Below are positions 11,403 to 22,926 of a stretch of 64,000 bases of DNA, piece by piece. The notes under the pieces are model-generated. The model was not told where the DNA came from. It saw nothing but the letters and a program-made list of their open reading frames with translations, and made no database searches. The position numbers were made by a program, and so were the translations under genes. The number at the start of each line of letters is the position of its first letter. The first letter of the stretch is position 1. The stretch comes from Amaurobius ferox (taxonomy: Eukaryota > Arthropoda > Arachnida > Araneae > Amaurobiidae). Location: assembly GCA_951213105.1 (NCBI GenBank), contig OX578142.1:116884065-116948064 (forward strand). Direction: 5' to 3'.

Positions 11403-12070
11403 CATATCCATTTATGCATAAAACAGTAATTTATCAATTACTATTGCTAACTACGAATAATTAAATATTGTGAATTATTAACAATTTCTTATGAAATATC
11501 AACCACTCCTAGTAAAAAATTTCTGGGTACGATAGGTAAAAATACTTGAATTCGTAATAGAAGACTCAAATTTGTGTTATTGTTTTCCCTTGAAATCAAA
11601 TCACCATTATGGAAACCATCTTACTATTTATGGACCATTTATGGATTTACCATTTATGGAAAAGCCCATTGTTTGATTAAGCAAAAATGTTTTACAGATA
11701 TATAAGAACTGCATCTACACCAGAGTTCCATTTTTGCAGCGTTGGCATGTTATCTTCGAAGTAATTTTCAAAAGTCATTGTTATTTTGCAAAATATATCC
11801 AACAATACTGTCTAGTCATGTCTATTCTAGACATGGAAACGCACACTCAATGTAACATTATACTATATGGTAATAAAGCTTATATATGGTAATAAATAAT
11901 ATTATATAACACAAATGGTAAATTATTAAAATTATAGTAACCAAATATTGTACCAAATATTGATTACTGGTTTTACCATGCGTTCCAATACCAAATATGA
12001 CGTTTGTTTAAATTTCTCTTTCAGTGCAATAATCAAAGTGGGTGGAATTTTTGAACTCAATTAGCAATTT

Positions 12071-12170
12071 AGGTTCTGTTCTAAAAATCTTTCGTAAAGT
12101 ACTGTTCTAAAACTCTTTTGTTATTTTCTGTTCTAAATATCCGTCGTTAGGTTCTGTTCTAAAAACCTGA
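12071..12170. repeat. Minisatellite, 26-bp period, four units
   Basis: CTGTTCTAAA starts at 12076, 12102, 12128 and 12154, an exact 26-bp spacing. The intervening bases have diverged, so the array is old. Confidence 0.75.
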
Positions 12171-12348
12171 TTCAAAGATTGAATTTGCTATTGCTTTTAC
12201 TTTACTTTGAGTTCATCAACACTACATATAGGGCCGCTTCTAGGTATTTTGCAGCCCAGTGCAAACATTTTGCCGCTCTCTGGAAGTTACCAGATTTTGA
12301 AAATTAAAAAACGGAGTACTTCGCGTTCCAAACATTTACTTCGAACGA

Positions 12349-12413
12349 AAGTTTGCAGGACCTTGACCTTGAGTTAAAGTTTGCAGGACCTTGACCTTGA
12401 GTTAAAGTTTGCC
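12349..12413. repeat. 28-bp tandem duplication
   Basis: A 28-bp unit (AAGTTTGCAGGACCTTGACC and eight more bases) occurs at 12349-12376 and 12377-12404 without a difference, followed by the start of a third unit. The identity indicates a recent duplication. Confidence 0.85.
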
Positions 12414-13008
12414 ACGGACCGCTCTATACGGTCAACTTTTATGATTTGGAATAATATAAAATGAGCTATAAAACTACAAAAGCAAACGCCAAACACTTAC
12501 ATTATATACACGATTTTAAGTAGTTCATTTGTTTGCTTTATTGTTTGCATTATGAGTTGTAGAATGATCACACTAATTATGTTACCTTTAGATCGATGGG
12601 AATTTTAAACTGTGGTCATCTCCTCTGATGGCGTAATTTATATTAAGAATCCTAATAGGCGCTACGCCCGTTTTTATATTTCCAAATAAAATAATTGATG
12701 CATACTTCCTTATAAGGTGCTAACATTTGTATAAAAATTATATGAATAACTCATATTTTAAATAATTTCTTATATAAGAAAGACACTTTTATTAACTGTA
12801 AAAATATTGGTGAAAGAATTATAAATTCTTTATATTTTAATTTGAAACTGTAAAAAAAGGTAAGTTTACAGGAATGCTGCTCCGAAAACTCTCACCCCGT
12901 GGTGTTCTAGGATGATTGAATAATACTTAGCAGTCTTCCGCAACTCACAAATTCAGTCTTGAATTTTCCTCCCGATTAGGTTGATCATTTAATTTTGGAT
13001 ATACTTTT

Positions 13009-13290
13009 CTAGGAAATGATTCTGGATTTCTTTTTTACAATGCATCTGGTGTGTTCCGGTCGAATATTGCTAACAGCTTCACTAGTTTCGGAAAATTTCC
13101 ATTTTTCTTTGCATATAGAACTTCGCTGGACACTTGAAATGCTCGACATTGTTTCCCCAGAAAAAAAAAAACTGTAGCTATCAATTGCTTTATTACATCT
13201 TCCCAATGCTTGGTTTCGGAATTCAGCTGTCGCTGTTCTATCCTAGACGACAATTTCGACGGAATGGGAGGTAAAAGAGGGGGCACAACT
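13009..13290 (-). pseudogene. hAT-type (ZMYM1/DUF4371-like) transposase fragment
   Basis: Minus-strand reading from 13286 gives HWEDVIKQLIATVFFFLGKQ, then a frame carrying CRAF, NGNFPKLVKLLAIFDRNTP. This matches the pattern H-W-x-x-V-x-x-x-I-x-x-x-x-F-L-x-x-x-x-L-A-F-R-G...G-N-F-L-x-L-x-x-L-L-A-x-x-D-P that opens the DUF4371 region of zinc-finger MYM-type/hAT transposase-derived proteins. An A-run near 13160 adds frame ambiguity. The catalytic C-terminal part, expected below 13009, is not recognisable. The repeats at 13237-14420 would encode its N-terminal side. Confidence 0.6.
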
Positions 13291-14420
13291 TGTTTAGGCG
13301 ATGTCTCTGGGACAAGTTCTGAATAACTGGATGCCGAAGTTGAAGATTCTAAATTCTAGGGAGAATCATCCCTTATTGGTCTTGCAGGATCAAATATTAT
13401 TAGAGAACTAGACAAAATCGACGGGTTTTCCTGTGTAAGTCTTGTTTGCAGTCTCGTTGCTTTCAACTATTTCTGACGACAGAACTGGAATAAGTTGACA
13501 AGATGTAAACGGAGATGAAGGTTATAATTTTTCCTGAATTGATGTGTCAATATCACGGTGGGAAAGTGTAGATGGAAATATTGACAGAATGGAAGGCAAA
13601 AGTAGAGGCACACTTTGTTCAGCCGATCTCTCTGGATTCTAAATAACTGAATGCTGAAGTGGAAGGCTCTAAATTTTCAGGGAAACCATCTTATATTGGT
13701 TTTGCAGGATCATATATCTTCAGAGAGATAGCCGAAATCTAGGACATTTTCTACGTAATAGTCTCTAATTTTGCAATCTCGTTGCTTTCTACTATTTCTG
13801 GCGACAGCACCGGAGTTGGCAAGATGTAGAAGATGGAGGTTATAATTTTTTTGTAATTGATCAACATCACGGTGTGAAAATGTAGACGGCAGTTTTGATA
13901 GAATAAGAGGCAGAAGTGGAAGCATAACTTATTTAGGTGATGTCTCTGGAACAAATTCTGAATATTTGGATGCCAAAGTGGAAGGCTCTAAATTCTCGGG
14001 GAAGCCATCACTTATTGGCCTTGTAGGATCAAAAATCTTCAGAGCGGTAGCCGAAATCTTGGACTTTTTCTGTACAATAGTCTCTAAATTTGCAGTCTCG
14101 TTGCTTTTTATTATTTCCCGGGACAGCAGGGGAATGAGTTGACAAGATGTAGAAGGCACAGATGCAAGTTAGAATTTTTCCTGAATTGTTGTGTCACTAT
14201 CACGGTGGCAAAACGTAGACGGCAATTTTGACAGAATAGGAGGTAAAAGTGGAGGCACAATTTGTTCAGGCGATGTCTCTGGGACAAGTTTTGAATAACT
14301 GGATGCCGAAGTTGAAGGTTCTAAATTCCGGAGGAATCACCAGTTATTGGTCTTGCAGTATCTTCAGACCGCTAGTCTGGATCGAGGACATTTCCTGAGT
14401 AATAGAGTAAAATTGCTGCG
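13237..14420 (-). repeat. Four ~324-bp (108-codon) tandem repeats, decayed coding
   Basis: The anchor CTCTGG occurs at 13305, 13630, 13944 and 14277, spacings of 325, 314 and 333 bp. On the minus strand each unit can be read as variants of NLEPSTSASSYSELVPETSP, PPLLPPIPSKLSS and VESNETANLE, with stops and frameshifts in different places. Neighbouring reads share the LxPLLPxIxSKL core, which implies that an ancestral frame contained tandem protein repeats ahead of the hAT-like segment. Confidence 0.7.
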
Positions 14421-15037
14421 TAACTTTTCTCTACAGGAAGTTGTCTGCACAAGTTTGGAGGATAATAATATTGTTTTGGAAAATAGCAGGGGTTCTTAAC
14501 CTTTTATCCATAAGCTAAAATCAACTCATAACTTGACTATTTGACCCATGAATCTCACCTGGGCAATACCTATATTCGCGTATAGCTTATGCTTTGTTTT
14601 TCTATGACAGCTACGGTGCGGCGACTAATCCCAAATGTCAAGGCAACTCACTTTTAGGTCGCCACCAGGCACCAACAGGTTAAAAGCTCCTTGACCCTGC
14701 CACGAATCTTTTTAATAGGTTTTGTTTGTATTCAGATGAAAAGGATGCAATTGGTGATTTCGTTATTAACACTGGGTTTATTATAGACTCAAAATTTTAA
14801 AATGAACAATTTGTATTTTTTTTTATGTTAAAAGCTTTCCTGGATTTGGAGGGGCTTCCAGGTATTTTGTTACCCGAATAATCTGATGGTTACGCTACTG
14901 CATGTAATTATACATGCTTTTGTTGAAGGTTGCTCTACTAGCATTGCTTATTAATGCCAAGCTTATAGACACGTATCTTAAACTTCGGTTCTCTATAAAC
15001 CATGAGAAAAAAGACATTTTTGAAGACATCAAAGTAG
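14421..15037. other. Gene-free spacer
   Basis: AT-rich to mixed sequence between the decayed hAT gene and the hairpin. I see no coding motif or repeat unit here. Confidence 0.4.
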
Positions 15038-15172
15038 CTACTAGAAAATCTAAATTCTTTTCTCACGTTCCTGCAGACTGAGTATTCACAGCTGCAAGCC
15101 CACAAGGACTCGCAGCTGTGGATACTCTGTCTGCAGGAGCGTGAGAAAAGAATTTAGAGTAAAAGCTAGTAG
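15038..15172. repeat. 135-bp hairpin with ~58-bp arms
   Basis: The left arm (15038-15095) and right arm (15112-15172) are reverse complements over nearly their full length. The inner 44 bp have three mismatches, all compatible with G-U pairing on one strand, and a small asymmetric gap lies near the base. The loop is 16 bases. Each arm holds CTGCAGAC and CACAGCTGC. RNA from either strand would fold into a long precursor-like stem; a fold-back MITE is equally possible. Confidence 0.85.
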
Positions 15173-15779
15173 TCCATGGCTACGTCCTTCAGATGTTTTT
15201 CAAATGAAAAAAAGTGAATATAAAATTATGATTTAAAGTAAAATAGAATGTGCGTTTAAAATTTGATTTAAAGTTTTAAAAATAATTGATTTATTTAATA
15301 TTAAACAAAATGTCATATTCACTATGACAAACTCATGTTTTCAAGAGATTCTACCTGTATTTGATCGGGCGTTGGATATTCTGTCTCAGGTTCTTCTTAA
15401 CGCATGCAGCAACGCGGTGACTCTTGATACGGGGTTATTATACATCAGTAATTTATAGTAGTGACACTGTTCATCTTCTAGTAATTTGTCCATTTCTTGT
15501 CATTTCGAGCATTTTCATTTCATTTCTTGCTTTATGGGACTGTTCATTAAAATTGTATTTCATGTGCACATTCAATTTATACTTTACGCCCTATTTCAAT
15601 CTGTTTGCTACTTTTTGAATTTTAATATTTTTCCATTTCTGCATTACTTTTGGAGACCAGGTTACAGCGTCACATAGCTAGTATTATCGGTTTGTTTTTA
15701 GAGCTATCTATTAGATACAGGAATGCTATTTAGCTTTTGAGCCCTTCATAGATTATTATAAAAGGACTATTTATTTTCG

Positions 15780-16375
15780 TGTAGTACTGACATCTGTCGG
15801 TGAATAATAAAATCAGAAACTATTTATAATCTAACTATTGACGTTACACTAGATGAAAATATTAAATAATGTACTAAAATAGTTTTGCAACTCTTGATAT
15901 TTGCTTTTTCAACTGTAAAGGAAATGTGAATGATCCATCAGAAGATACAATCTCATTAGCATTAGGCCAGTAGCGTCGCCAGAAAAAAAACTGGGTGTGG
16001 GGCTGTGGTTGGCAACCAAATATTTTGTTTCCCATTTTTCAAAATATCATTTCTCCGAACTTCAGTGGGTGTCAAGGGGCACCTGGGGTGTTATGCCCCT
16101 CCCCGGGACGACTCTATTGCATTTTTAAATAGAGAACCTAGATAGAACTTCAGTTTTAGAGTGCCTATTTATGAGCAGTGGTGACATCTGTTGATAAATA
16201 GTGAAATTAAAAACAATTTAAATTCGAATCATTGGAGTTACAGAAGATAGAAAGAGATATTTAATTTTTTTTTTCAAGATTAAAATGTTAAATTATATAT
16301 TAAAATAATCTCGCAAACTCTTGAATTGGATTTTTCAATTGTAAAGGAAATATGAATTATCCACCTATAATGTAT
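15780..16375. repeat. Diverged ~400-bp direct repeat
   Basis: The block from about 15782 (GACATCTGTCGGTGAATAAT... CTTTTTCAACTGTAAAGGAA) recurs at about 16181 (GACATCTGTTGATAAATAGT... TTTTCAATTGTAAAGGAAAT). A small element-like insert at 15964-16126 lies between them. Confidence 0.6.
15964..16126. mobile_element. Possible small hAT-like MITE
   Basis: The segment opens with CCAGTAGCGTCGCC and closes with GGGACGACTCTATTG, an imperfect inverted pair (about 9 of 13). The opening resembles the CAGTGGCGTAGC end of the hAT element at 43857. A clear 8-bp target duplication is not visible, so this is tentative. Confidence 0.3.
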
Positions 16376-17559
16376 ATCGAAAGTAAAACTAAGTTACACC
16401 GAATAATTTAGAAATTCGAGTTTTTTATGCTGTAGAGCTCACATTAAGTACAGAAGAAAAGGAAATAGTCTTAGTAGCTAAATGGATAGAGCATCATATG
16501 GGCAGTCGGAGATTGGTGACTTGATTGCCCAAGACAAGAGTCTTTAGTATGACATCCGGGAAGCTAACACTGTAGGTTAGATGCAGTGGTAGACTGATTT
16601 ATGAATTATAACGGTTAAAATTTATTATGACTAAAATTTTCTAAGGAATCTACGGTTTATAGTAGTGATTTTAATGCAAAGAGAGTTGTGTTGAACGCGA
16701 TGCGGCCCTGTATAAAAATAGGGAGGTTATACTTATACAGATTAGAAGTTGTACTTCGATCTACAATCGAAAAATGAGATCCTCTAAGGTCCACATTTAA
16801 CATAGAAGGAAAGATAATCATTTCAGTAACTCAATGAATAGAACGTTGTGAGGCCAGCTGAAGATTGGTGATACAAAAGTTCTGCTGATATAAAAGTTCT
16901 TTACAATGTGTTTTTTTGAGTAATTAAATTATTAAAGACAAAAGTATTCATTAAATAGAAAACCTGTTTATTGAGAATATCTAATAATTGTTGAAAAATA
17001 TCATTTTTGGTTTTTTATTTGAATAAGACCAATTTAAAGATATTGAGGGCATTATTCCTTGACTTAAAATTCAGTTTTTATAACATTTCTAAATAGATAT
17101 GCAAACTAAATCAAGGAAAGTTTTTTTTTTAAATTCAAAACAACCCTTTTTGTAAATTCTAAAGGGAAATATGGTTAATGAAAAATTCATTTTGGCATTT
17201 TACTTAAATTTCCAAGGCATAAAATTTAGACAACAGAGGTGTGTTCAAGTTTCTAATTAAATTGCGGCACAAAAAAAGCTTTACAAAATGTCGCTGTCTA
17301 GGTTTACTAATTATAATAGTAAGCTACTAGTAGCTGTGCTTAGATTCCTCCACCAGCCTTTAAAATAATGGATAATATTAATAATTTTTAAACCTGTCAA
17401 AGACAGGGAAACTAACAATACTTTCATTTTGTTATGGCATCGAAAACAGCCATTTAAATAAAGAAACGAACCAGTTAGGTTCTGTTCCGTGGTCGATACT
17501 ATGAGTATGCAAAGTTTCAACTTTTTAGCTCACCGAGGGTTTTGGCACTTGAGTGTATT
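16376..17559. other. Gene-free region
   Basis: AT-rich, no coding similarity, no tandem structure that I can see. Satellite array 2 begins at its right edge. Confidence 0.4.
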
Positions 17560-18395
17560 TAACTCATTGGATTTAAAACCTTATTTGGCTAGCTTGTCCT
17601 GGACCCCCCCAAAAAAAGGAATGTACTCGTTTTTTAAGAATAACTCCAAAACCGTATTAGCTAGAATGTTTAAATTTGGTATATAATTGTCTTTTTGGGT
17701 ATATTTTATATCTTTAGATTTTGAACCTTATCGGGCTAGCCCGTCTTGGGCCTGACATAGGAATGCACTGGATTTTGTTGAATAACTCGAGAACCGGAGT
17801 AGTTAAAAATTCTAAGTTTAGCCTGGATGTGTTGTCTTTTATGGTGTATTTCAGCTTTTTGATTTTGAATTTTATTTGGCTAGCCCGTCCTGGACCCGTC
17901 ATAGAAATGTACTCGGTTTTTTAAAAATAACTCGGAAACTGGAACAGCTAGAAAATCAAAATTTAGTGTATCATTTTTTGGGGAGGTAATATTTAATACT
18001 TTCGAATTTGAACAGTATCCGGCTAGCCCGTTTTGGGCCTCCCTTAGGCATCCTTTCGTTTTGGGGGAGTAACTCGAGAATCGGAGTAGCAAAACATTCC
18101 AAGTTTAGCATGTCTTTATCTTTTGTGGTATATTTAAACTCTTCGGATGAAAAGCCTTATTGGGGTAGTTCGCCCTGGACCTGACATATTAATGTACTCG
18201 TTTTTTAAATAACTCAAATAACAGAGCTGCTTGAATATTTAATATATCATTGTCTTTTGGGGTATATTTTAGTTCGTTAGATTTTGAACCGTATCGGGTT
18301 AGCCCGTCTTAGACCCGCCTTAGAAATTCAGTCGTTATTGAGGAATAACTCGAGAACTGGTGTATCTAAAATTTCCAGGTTGATTTCCCAATTAC
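17560..18395 (+). repeat. Satellite array 2 with A/B dimer structure
   Basis: Six monomers, marked by GGCTAGCCCG-like boxes at about 17586, 17732, 17878, 18021, 18163 and 18295, all in one orientation, 132-146 bp apart. They alternate in type. B types (17586, 17878, 18163) have GTCCTGGACC and ATGTACTCG followed by a T-run. A types (17732, 18021, 18295) have TTGGGCC or TTAGACC and AATAACTCGAGAA or AGTAACTCGAGAA. The repeating unit is therefore a ~290-bp dimer, as in higher-order satellites. Confidence 0.8.
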
Positions 18396-19129
18396 AACCA
18401 GGGGCGTAGTTTTGTAGGAGGCAACGATTTTCAGATGTTCGAGAGAGAGAGTCAGATTTTGGGAGAAGTAACTTGACTTGATTTTGTGAATTTGGAGAGA
18501 GAAGTGTCCTAAAACAACTGCGGAGATTACGGGCACCCGACGCCTTCTGACCCGATGATGGGCCACACAACGGAGTCTTGAGGTATGCCATGCATGTCTT
18601 TTTACATACATTTTGATGGCACGATTTTCACGCTCTCTCTCGACATTTTATAAGCCTTCGCGTTTGAGTAAATTGATCCTTATGCAAATTGTTTTAACTG
18701 TATTTTAATAGGTGTATAAATATATGATTGGAACGATTTAATTTTAATCTTGAGATGAAGGAATTTAATTATCTGTTTCAAATAAGTGTAATTATGAGAG
18801 GCGTTCTTATGGAACGGAGCAATTATTATTTCAATGAGATTAGATATGAATACCACTAATGTTGTGTTAATTACAGTAACTTTGCGAGGATGATATGGAG
18901 AATAATTATGTTTAAGTTAAAATGTTAATTAAATATTTTCTTATTATTTTAATCACTTGTAAATAAATTTGTTATTGTTTTATATTGTATTCGCTGTCCT
19001 CATTGTCCACTTCTATTTTAGAATTGATTTATATGTGTTTATGTCCAACACGGTCAATGTTGAAGTTGATTTTAATGGGGAAAATAAATAATACTTGCGT
19101 TCCGACCGGACGTGTGGTGAAAATCCACG
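18396..19129. other. Non-satellite DNA interrupting the satellite
   Basis: Begins with CAGGGGCGTAG, a sequence common at DNA-transposon ends, but I cannot find a matching inverted end. It includes a GA-rich stretch and no convincing gene. Satellite sequence returns at 19130 in the opposite orientation. Confidence 0.35.
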
Positions 19130-19200
19130 CATCAATGAGTTCATTCCTATGGCGGGCCTAAGACTGGCTAGCCCGTAAAGGTTTTAAATCCAAATAGTTA
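19130..19200 (-). repeat. Isolated satellite monomer fragment
   Basis: ATTCCTATGGCGGGCCTAAG followed by CTGGCTAGCCCG and TTTTAAATCC is the reverse complement of an A-type monomer of the arrays at 8545 and 17560. Confidence 0.65.
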
Positions 19201-19835
19201 AAATACTGGGTGTCCCAAAAATAATGAAAGGAGCTTTAATTCTTTCCTGTTGGAGATAAGTGGGCAATGTAGATTGCAAAAATGTTGAAAGTAAGGTAGG
19301 AAATAAGACTACGTTAATGAAATAGTCCGCCCATTAATTTTCAAAAAGTTACACTTTTTAAAATTTTATACGCCCCCCTTAGACAAATTTAGTCAATCAG
19401 AAAATTTTTATTTTTAATGCAACAAGATCACTAAAAAAACGGCATATCTGTATCTTTAAAATTGAGCGAGTTATATTTAATTGAAAATTGAACATTGTGA
19501 ATGGGGATCATTTATCAAATTAGAAATGTAAATTTGTGACATATCACAAAAAAGATAAAACTGGATGATAATGTATAGAATACCCAATCGCGCAGTGAGT
19601 ACCTTTGCTTTATATGATATCTGTCTGTGCAATGCTTTATTTAGATGCATTTGTGATAAAAATTTTGACACATATTAACGTATTTTCGATCTAAACAATT
19701 TCCATCGTCAATTTGTTTATGATCCCTATTTTCACTGATGAAACAGCCTTTCACATGGTACGGAAAAGTGGAATAAGTCAGATTATTTTCTTTATCTTAA
19801 TTCAGTTGATTTTAAAGATACAGATATGCGTTTTT

Positions 19836-19879
19836 AACACTTTACAACAAAGTTGAAAAGTGTTTATGACTTTGTTCAT

Positions 19880-19937
<58 letters not shown>

Positions 19938-21921
19938 CGTTAGCACGATAACTGCCGTAAAAATGAGTTTATCAAAATGAAATTTTAGTATGTTGTTCAG
20001 ACGGTCTGTAGGACCTATGGGAATATAAATAAATAATATCACCCAATTAGTTTTTTATTGAACCCGGGTTGAAAAAATGAAATACATTGAACCCTATGGG
20101 ACCTAATTTTTCAAACATTTTTTAAGTAAATTTAAAATTCACGAATTGCTTCGAAATTTTTAGGAAATATTCACATTATCCCATAGAATATATAAAAAAA
20201 AATTCAGTAAAATATGTTAAGTAGTTTTTTAATTAAAAAAATTATTTAATATAGGGAAAAAAACAAATTCATTTAAATTCTGACTTTGGGATATCTTCCA
20301 GAAAGAAAAGAGAGAGATATTATATAATAAATATCTCTCCATTTGTTTAAACGTTTTGCATATGGGAGTGGCTTCATATTTTAAAATAAATTTGGTAGAT
20401 AACAATTTTTCATTTTTTTTAAATTTTATATAACTCTTCATGATAAATTTAATTGATGGCATTTTAAATGCATTTTCCTACGTCCTAGAGAGTTAAAATT
20501 TGGTACACAGCTTAAATTTGTTGAACATTTTATTCGACAAAAATTTGATGGATCTTTAAATATAGATCATACATTTTTTTCGAAATGGCCTGAAAATAAT
20601 CCCCGTTCACTTCTATAAATCATTGGTGTAATATTGTTAAAAATTCTGATGTGGACAGCACATGTCTTTCTCTGCAGACTCATATTCGTTCTCTTTATTT
20701 ATTCAATGATAATTTGAGTTTATCTGCACAACATAAGCATTTTAAATGACATTGAATTTACACGTTAAACTTAAATTTGGTTCTCATTTGATAGCTGGAC
20801 TTATTGTCAAAGGTGGCGTAGCGAAAACGCGAAAAAACTAGAATATCTCAAGAACGGCTAGTCCTAGAGTAATGGGGTTAGTCTTATTCTTTTTGTTGTC
20901 AAAAATCACATATAAAATAGGAATTTAATTGATATAATTGAGCACACGTAGTCTTTTATTTTTATATATAACGATTTTTGCTGGCCATTTCGCAAAAATA
21001 GCCCGTTCCTTTTTCCCGAATCGTAGTAGAATAACCTACAAATGATTTATATACAAAATTTTGTTAAATTTGGTATATAAATCACTTGTAGGTTATTGAA
21101 ATATTATACTCCAAATTTTGTTAAATTTGGTTCATTAGTTTTTAGCTAGAGTGGATAAAGGCAATTTCTGCGGCCATTTCGCAAAGAAGGCAGATTCTTT
21201 TATTACGAATCGTTCTATAATCTAATGAACATTAGGATTTCCCACAAAAAACATACCTACCAAATTGTATGAAATTCGGTCCATTAGTTTTTCAATTAGA
21301 GTGGATGTAATATCCACACAGACACACAGAAACATACACAGATACACCCTTACACACACAGACGTCTTCCTAAAAGTAGTTTTTTCGTGTTCTAGAAGTC
21401 CCATAACGTGCAGATCCTTTGAAAATTCGAGTTCCGATCTTCGGCACGATTCCAATACTTTGAGTACATACACATACACATATATATTATCTGTGTATTA
21501 TCTCTGTATCTAAATTCCGTGCCTATGCAATTACAATAGTTGTGATTTTAAATGATCCCTAAACTTTTATTATTTCTTCAAGGAAGCCTAATTTTAACAT
21601 ATGCAGAATGCAAATATCTCAAGCGATTGTAAGATGAATTACATAAGAATTGCTGAATTTTTTTCACACAAAATTATTTAGCTCTGGAGTCTGGAATACA
21701 AGTTATATGAATGAAATATTCATTGATTTTGCATAAAGAATCAGATGATTTATATTTCGATACAGTTTTAAATATTTAAGTATAATAAATTACTGTAGTA
21801 CTGTGATAATGTAAAAGATATTACCACTGAATGAATCACATTTTAGAAATTTTTAAATGAAATTACATTTCAGTTGGAAAGTGTTTCATAATCAATGCTT
21901 ATGCATGATTGATCTTTCTTG
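19836..21921 (+). mobile_element. Type A repeat, copy A1 (2.09 kb)
   Basis: Non-autonomous repeat opening with AACACTTTACAACAAAG and closing with GATTGATCTTTCTTGT. Order: the left end is itself an imperfect palindrome (AACACTTT...AAAGTGTT), then a TCTG microsatellite, GTTAGCACGATAACTGCCG, about 400 bp shared with type B, a ~700-bp core shared with family C (about 20815-21470, including GGCCATTTCGCAAA), about 400 bp again shared with type B, and a small hairpin (AATCAATGCTTATGCATGATT-like) about 12 bases from the right end. It sits inside a T-run: the opposite arm of the surrounding element keeps the uninterrupted site at 19440-19447. No protein is encoded. The structure resembles Helentron-derived DINE/HINE elements. 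Confidence 0.7.
19881..19937 (+). repeat. TCTG tetranucleotide microsatellite of copy A1
   Basis: About fourteen CTGT repeats at a fixed position about 45 bp inside the left end of the A/B repeats. Other copies carry between three and nine units, so the tract expands and contracts within the family. Confidence 0.9.
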
Positions 21922-22082
21922 TTTTTTAATGATCTTGTTGCATTAAAAATAAAAATTTTCTGATTGACCAAATTTGTCTAAGGGGACGTATAAGAATTTA
22001 AAAAGTGTAACTTTTTGAAAATTAATGGAAGGACTATTTCATTAACGTAGTCTTATTTCCTACCTTACTTTCAACATTTTTG

Positions 22083-22290
22083 GACTCGAGATCGATTTAT
22101 AGCTTTGCCTAAACTGTCCCAGTGTACGAGCACGATACATTTGTGGATTTAAAAGTCCTTCCGAGCGGTTGGTAGCAAAGGAAGGAGGGTCTATCCCTGT
22201 GGATGTCGCCCCCACTGGGTTCCAATCTAAATTAAATGGCATTGTACCGGCGGTCTAAACAGATATCTTACACCTTCGGGCTGGGTCGAA
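22083..22290 (+). mobile_element. tRNA-derived SINE, 5' truncated
   Basis: Starts in the region matching the promoter B box of the SINE at 63787 (CTCGAGATCGATT versus GAGTTCGATTC). It then follows the same body: GCACGATACATTTGTGGATT, CCTTCCGAGCGGTTGG, GGAAGGAGGGTC, a CGCCCCCACTGGGTTCC segment and CACCTTCGGGCTGGGTC. The A box is missing. It abuts the right arm of the long-inverted-repeat element with no gap. Confidence 0.75.
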
Positions 22291-22820
22291 AGAAAGATAT
22301 CAGCAGTTTTATTTATTATACGATAAATATTTTTAATCTTTTTAGGCCTATTTATATTTGAAAGCTAAGCGTTGATTAGGAAAATCCATATAGGTACTGT
22401 GCATCAATATTATAGTATTTAATAATTGCAATGGATTTTAATATAAGAATTAACTAGTAGCAAAGCTGTTAATTAATAAAAAAAAATCTGAAAGTTAATA
22501 TACGTTAACGCTTAATATCAACTCTTAACTACCTATCAGTTGATTGTGACACAATAAATTAAAACAATGAACCTGGCAATAATACAAAAGTATCCAAATA
22601 CTATTGTCTTAATATTTAAATATTTTTAAATTAAATATGTAGATAAATTGATCATCACTATAACCACACATTCAGCTAAATTAAAAAATCTTTAAAATAA
22701 AACAATTTATAAAAAAAATCTCATAAATAATATTTTTATGCAAAATTTAGATGACATGTTGGTTGACATTTCTTATCACAACTAAAACTTTAATATTTTT
22801 ATCAGGGGGGTGGGCTGAGT
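22291..22820. other. Gene-free AT-rich spacer
   Basis: No coding, no inverted ends and no tandem units seen. Confidence 0.4.
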
Positions 22821-22823
22821 ACG

Positions 22824-22853
22824 TGTGTGTGTGTGTGTGTGTGGGGGGGGGCT
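22824..22853. repeat. TG microsatellite running into poly-G
   Basis: GTGTGTGTGTGTGTGTGTG is followed directly by a G run. Confidence 0.9.
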
Positions 22854-22926
22854 TAGCTCCCTCTGGCCCCTGCCTGACTAAAGTGCTGTGTCAAAAGTCA
22901 GGTGTTCACCAGGAATAAAGCTACCA

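Larger units (their letters stand above)
19205..22081. mobile_element. Long-inverted-repeat element split by a type A repeat and cut by a SINE
   Basis: The left arm (about 19279-19465) returns as its reverse complement in two pieces, 19806-19835 and 21922-22081, separated by type A copy A1. The arms are about 180 bp and highly similar (for example AAGTAAGGTAGGAAATAAGA in both). The left flank holds GGGTGTCCCAAAA, typical of Tc1/mariner-class ends, so it may be a fold-back derivative of one. The right arm ends exactly where the SINE at 22083 starts. The central 19466-19805 shows no coding. Confidence 0.65.

Noticed and set aside
15424..15677. Two hydrophobic overlapping frames
   Set aside because: Phe/Leu-rich translation expected of T-rich DNA; not treated as membrane proteins.
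18396..18640. DNA transposon starting CAGGGGCGTAG
   Set aside because: No inverted partner or target duplication could be located before the satellite resumes.
21222..21513. Similar 80-87 codon frames in A1, A2, A3 and A4
   Set aside because: They lie in the C-like core next to CA runs, occur on both strands and change with microsatellite length; copies do not keep the frame as a coding sequence would.
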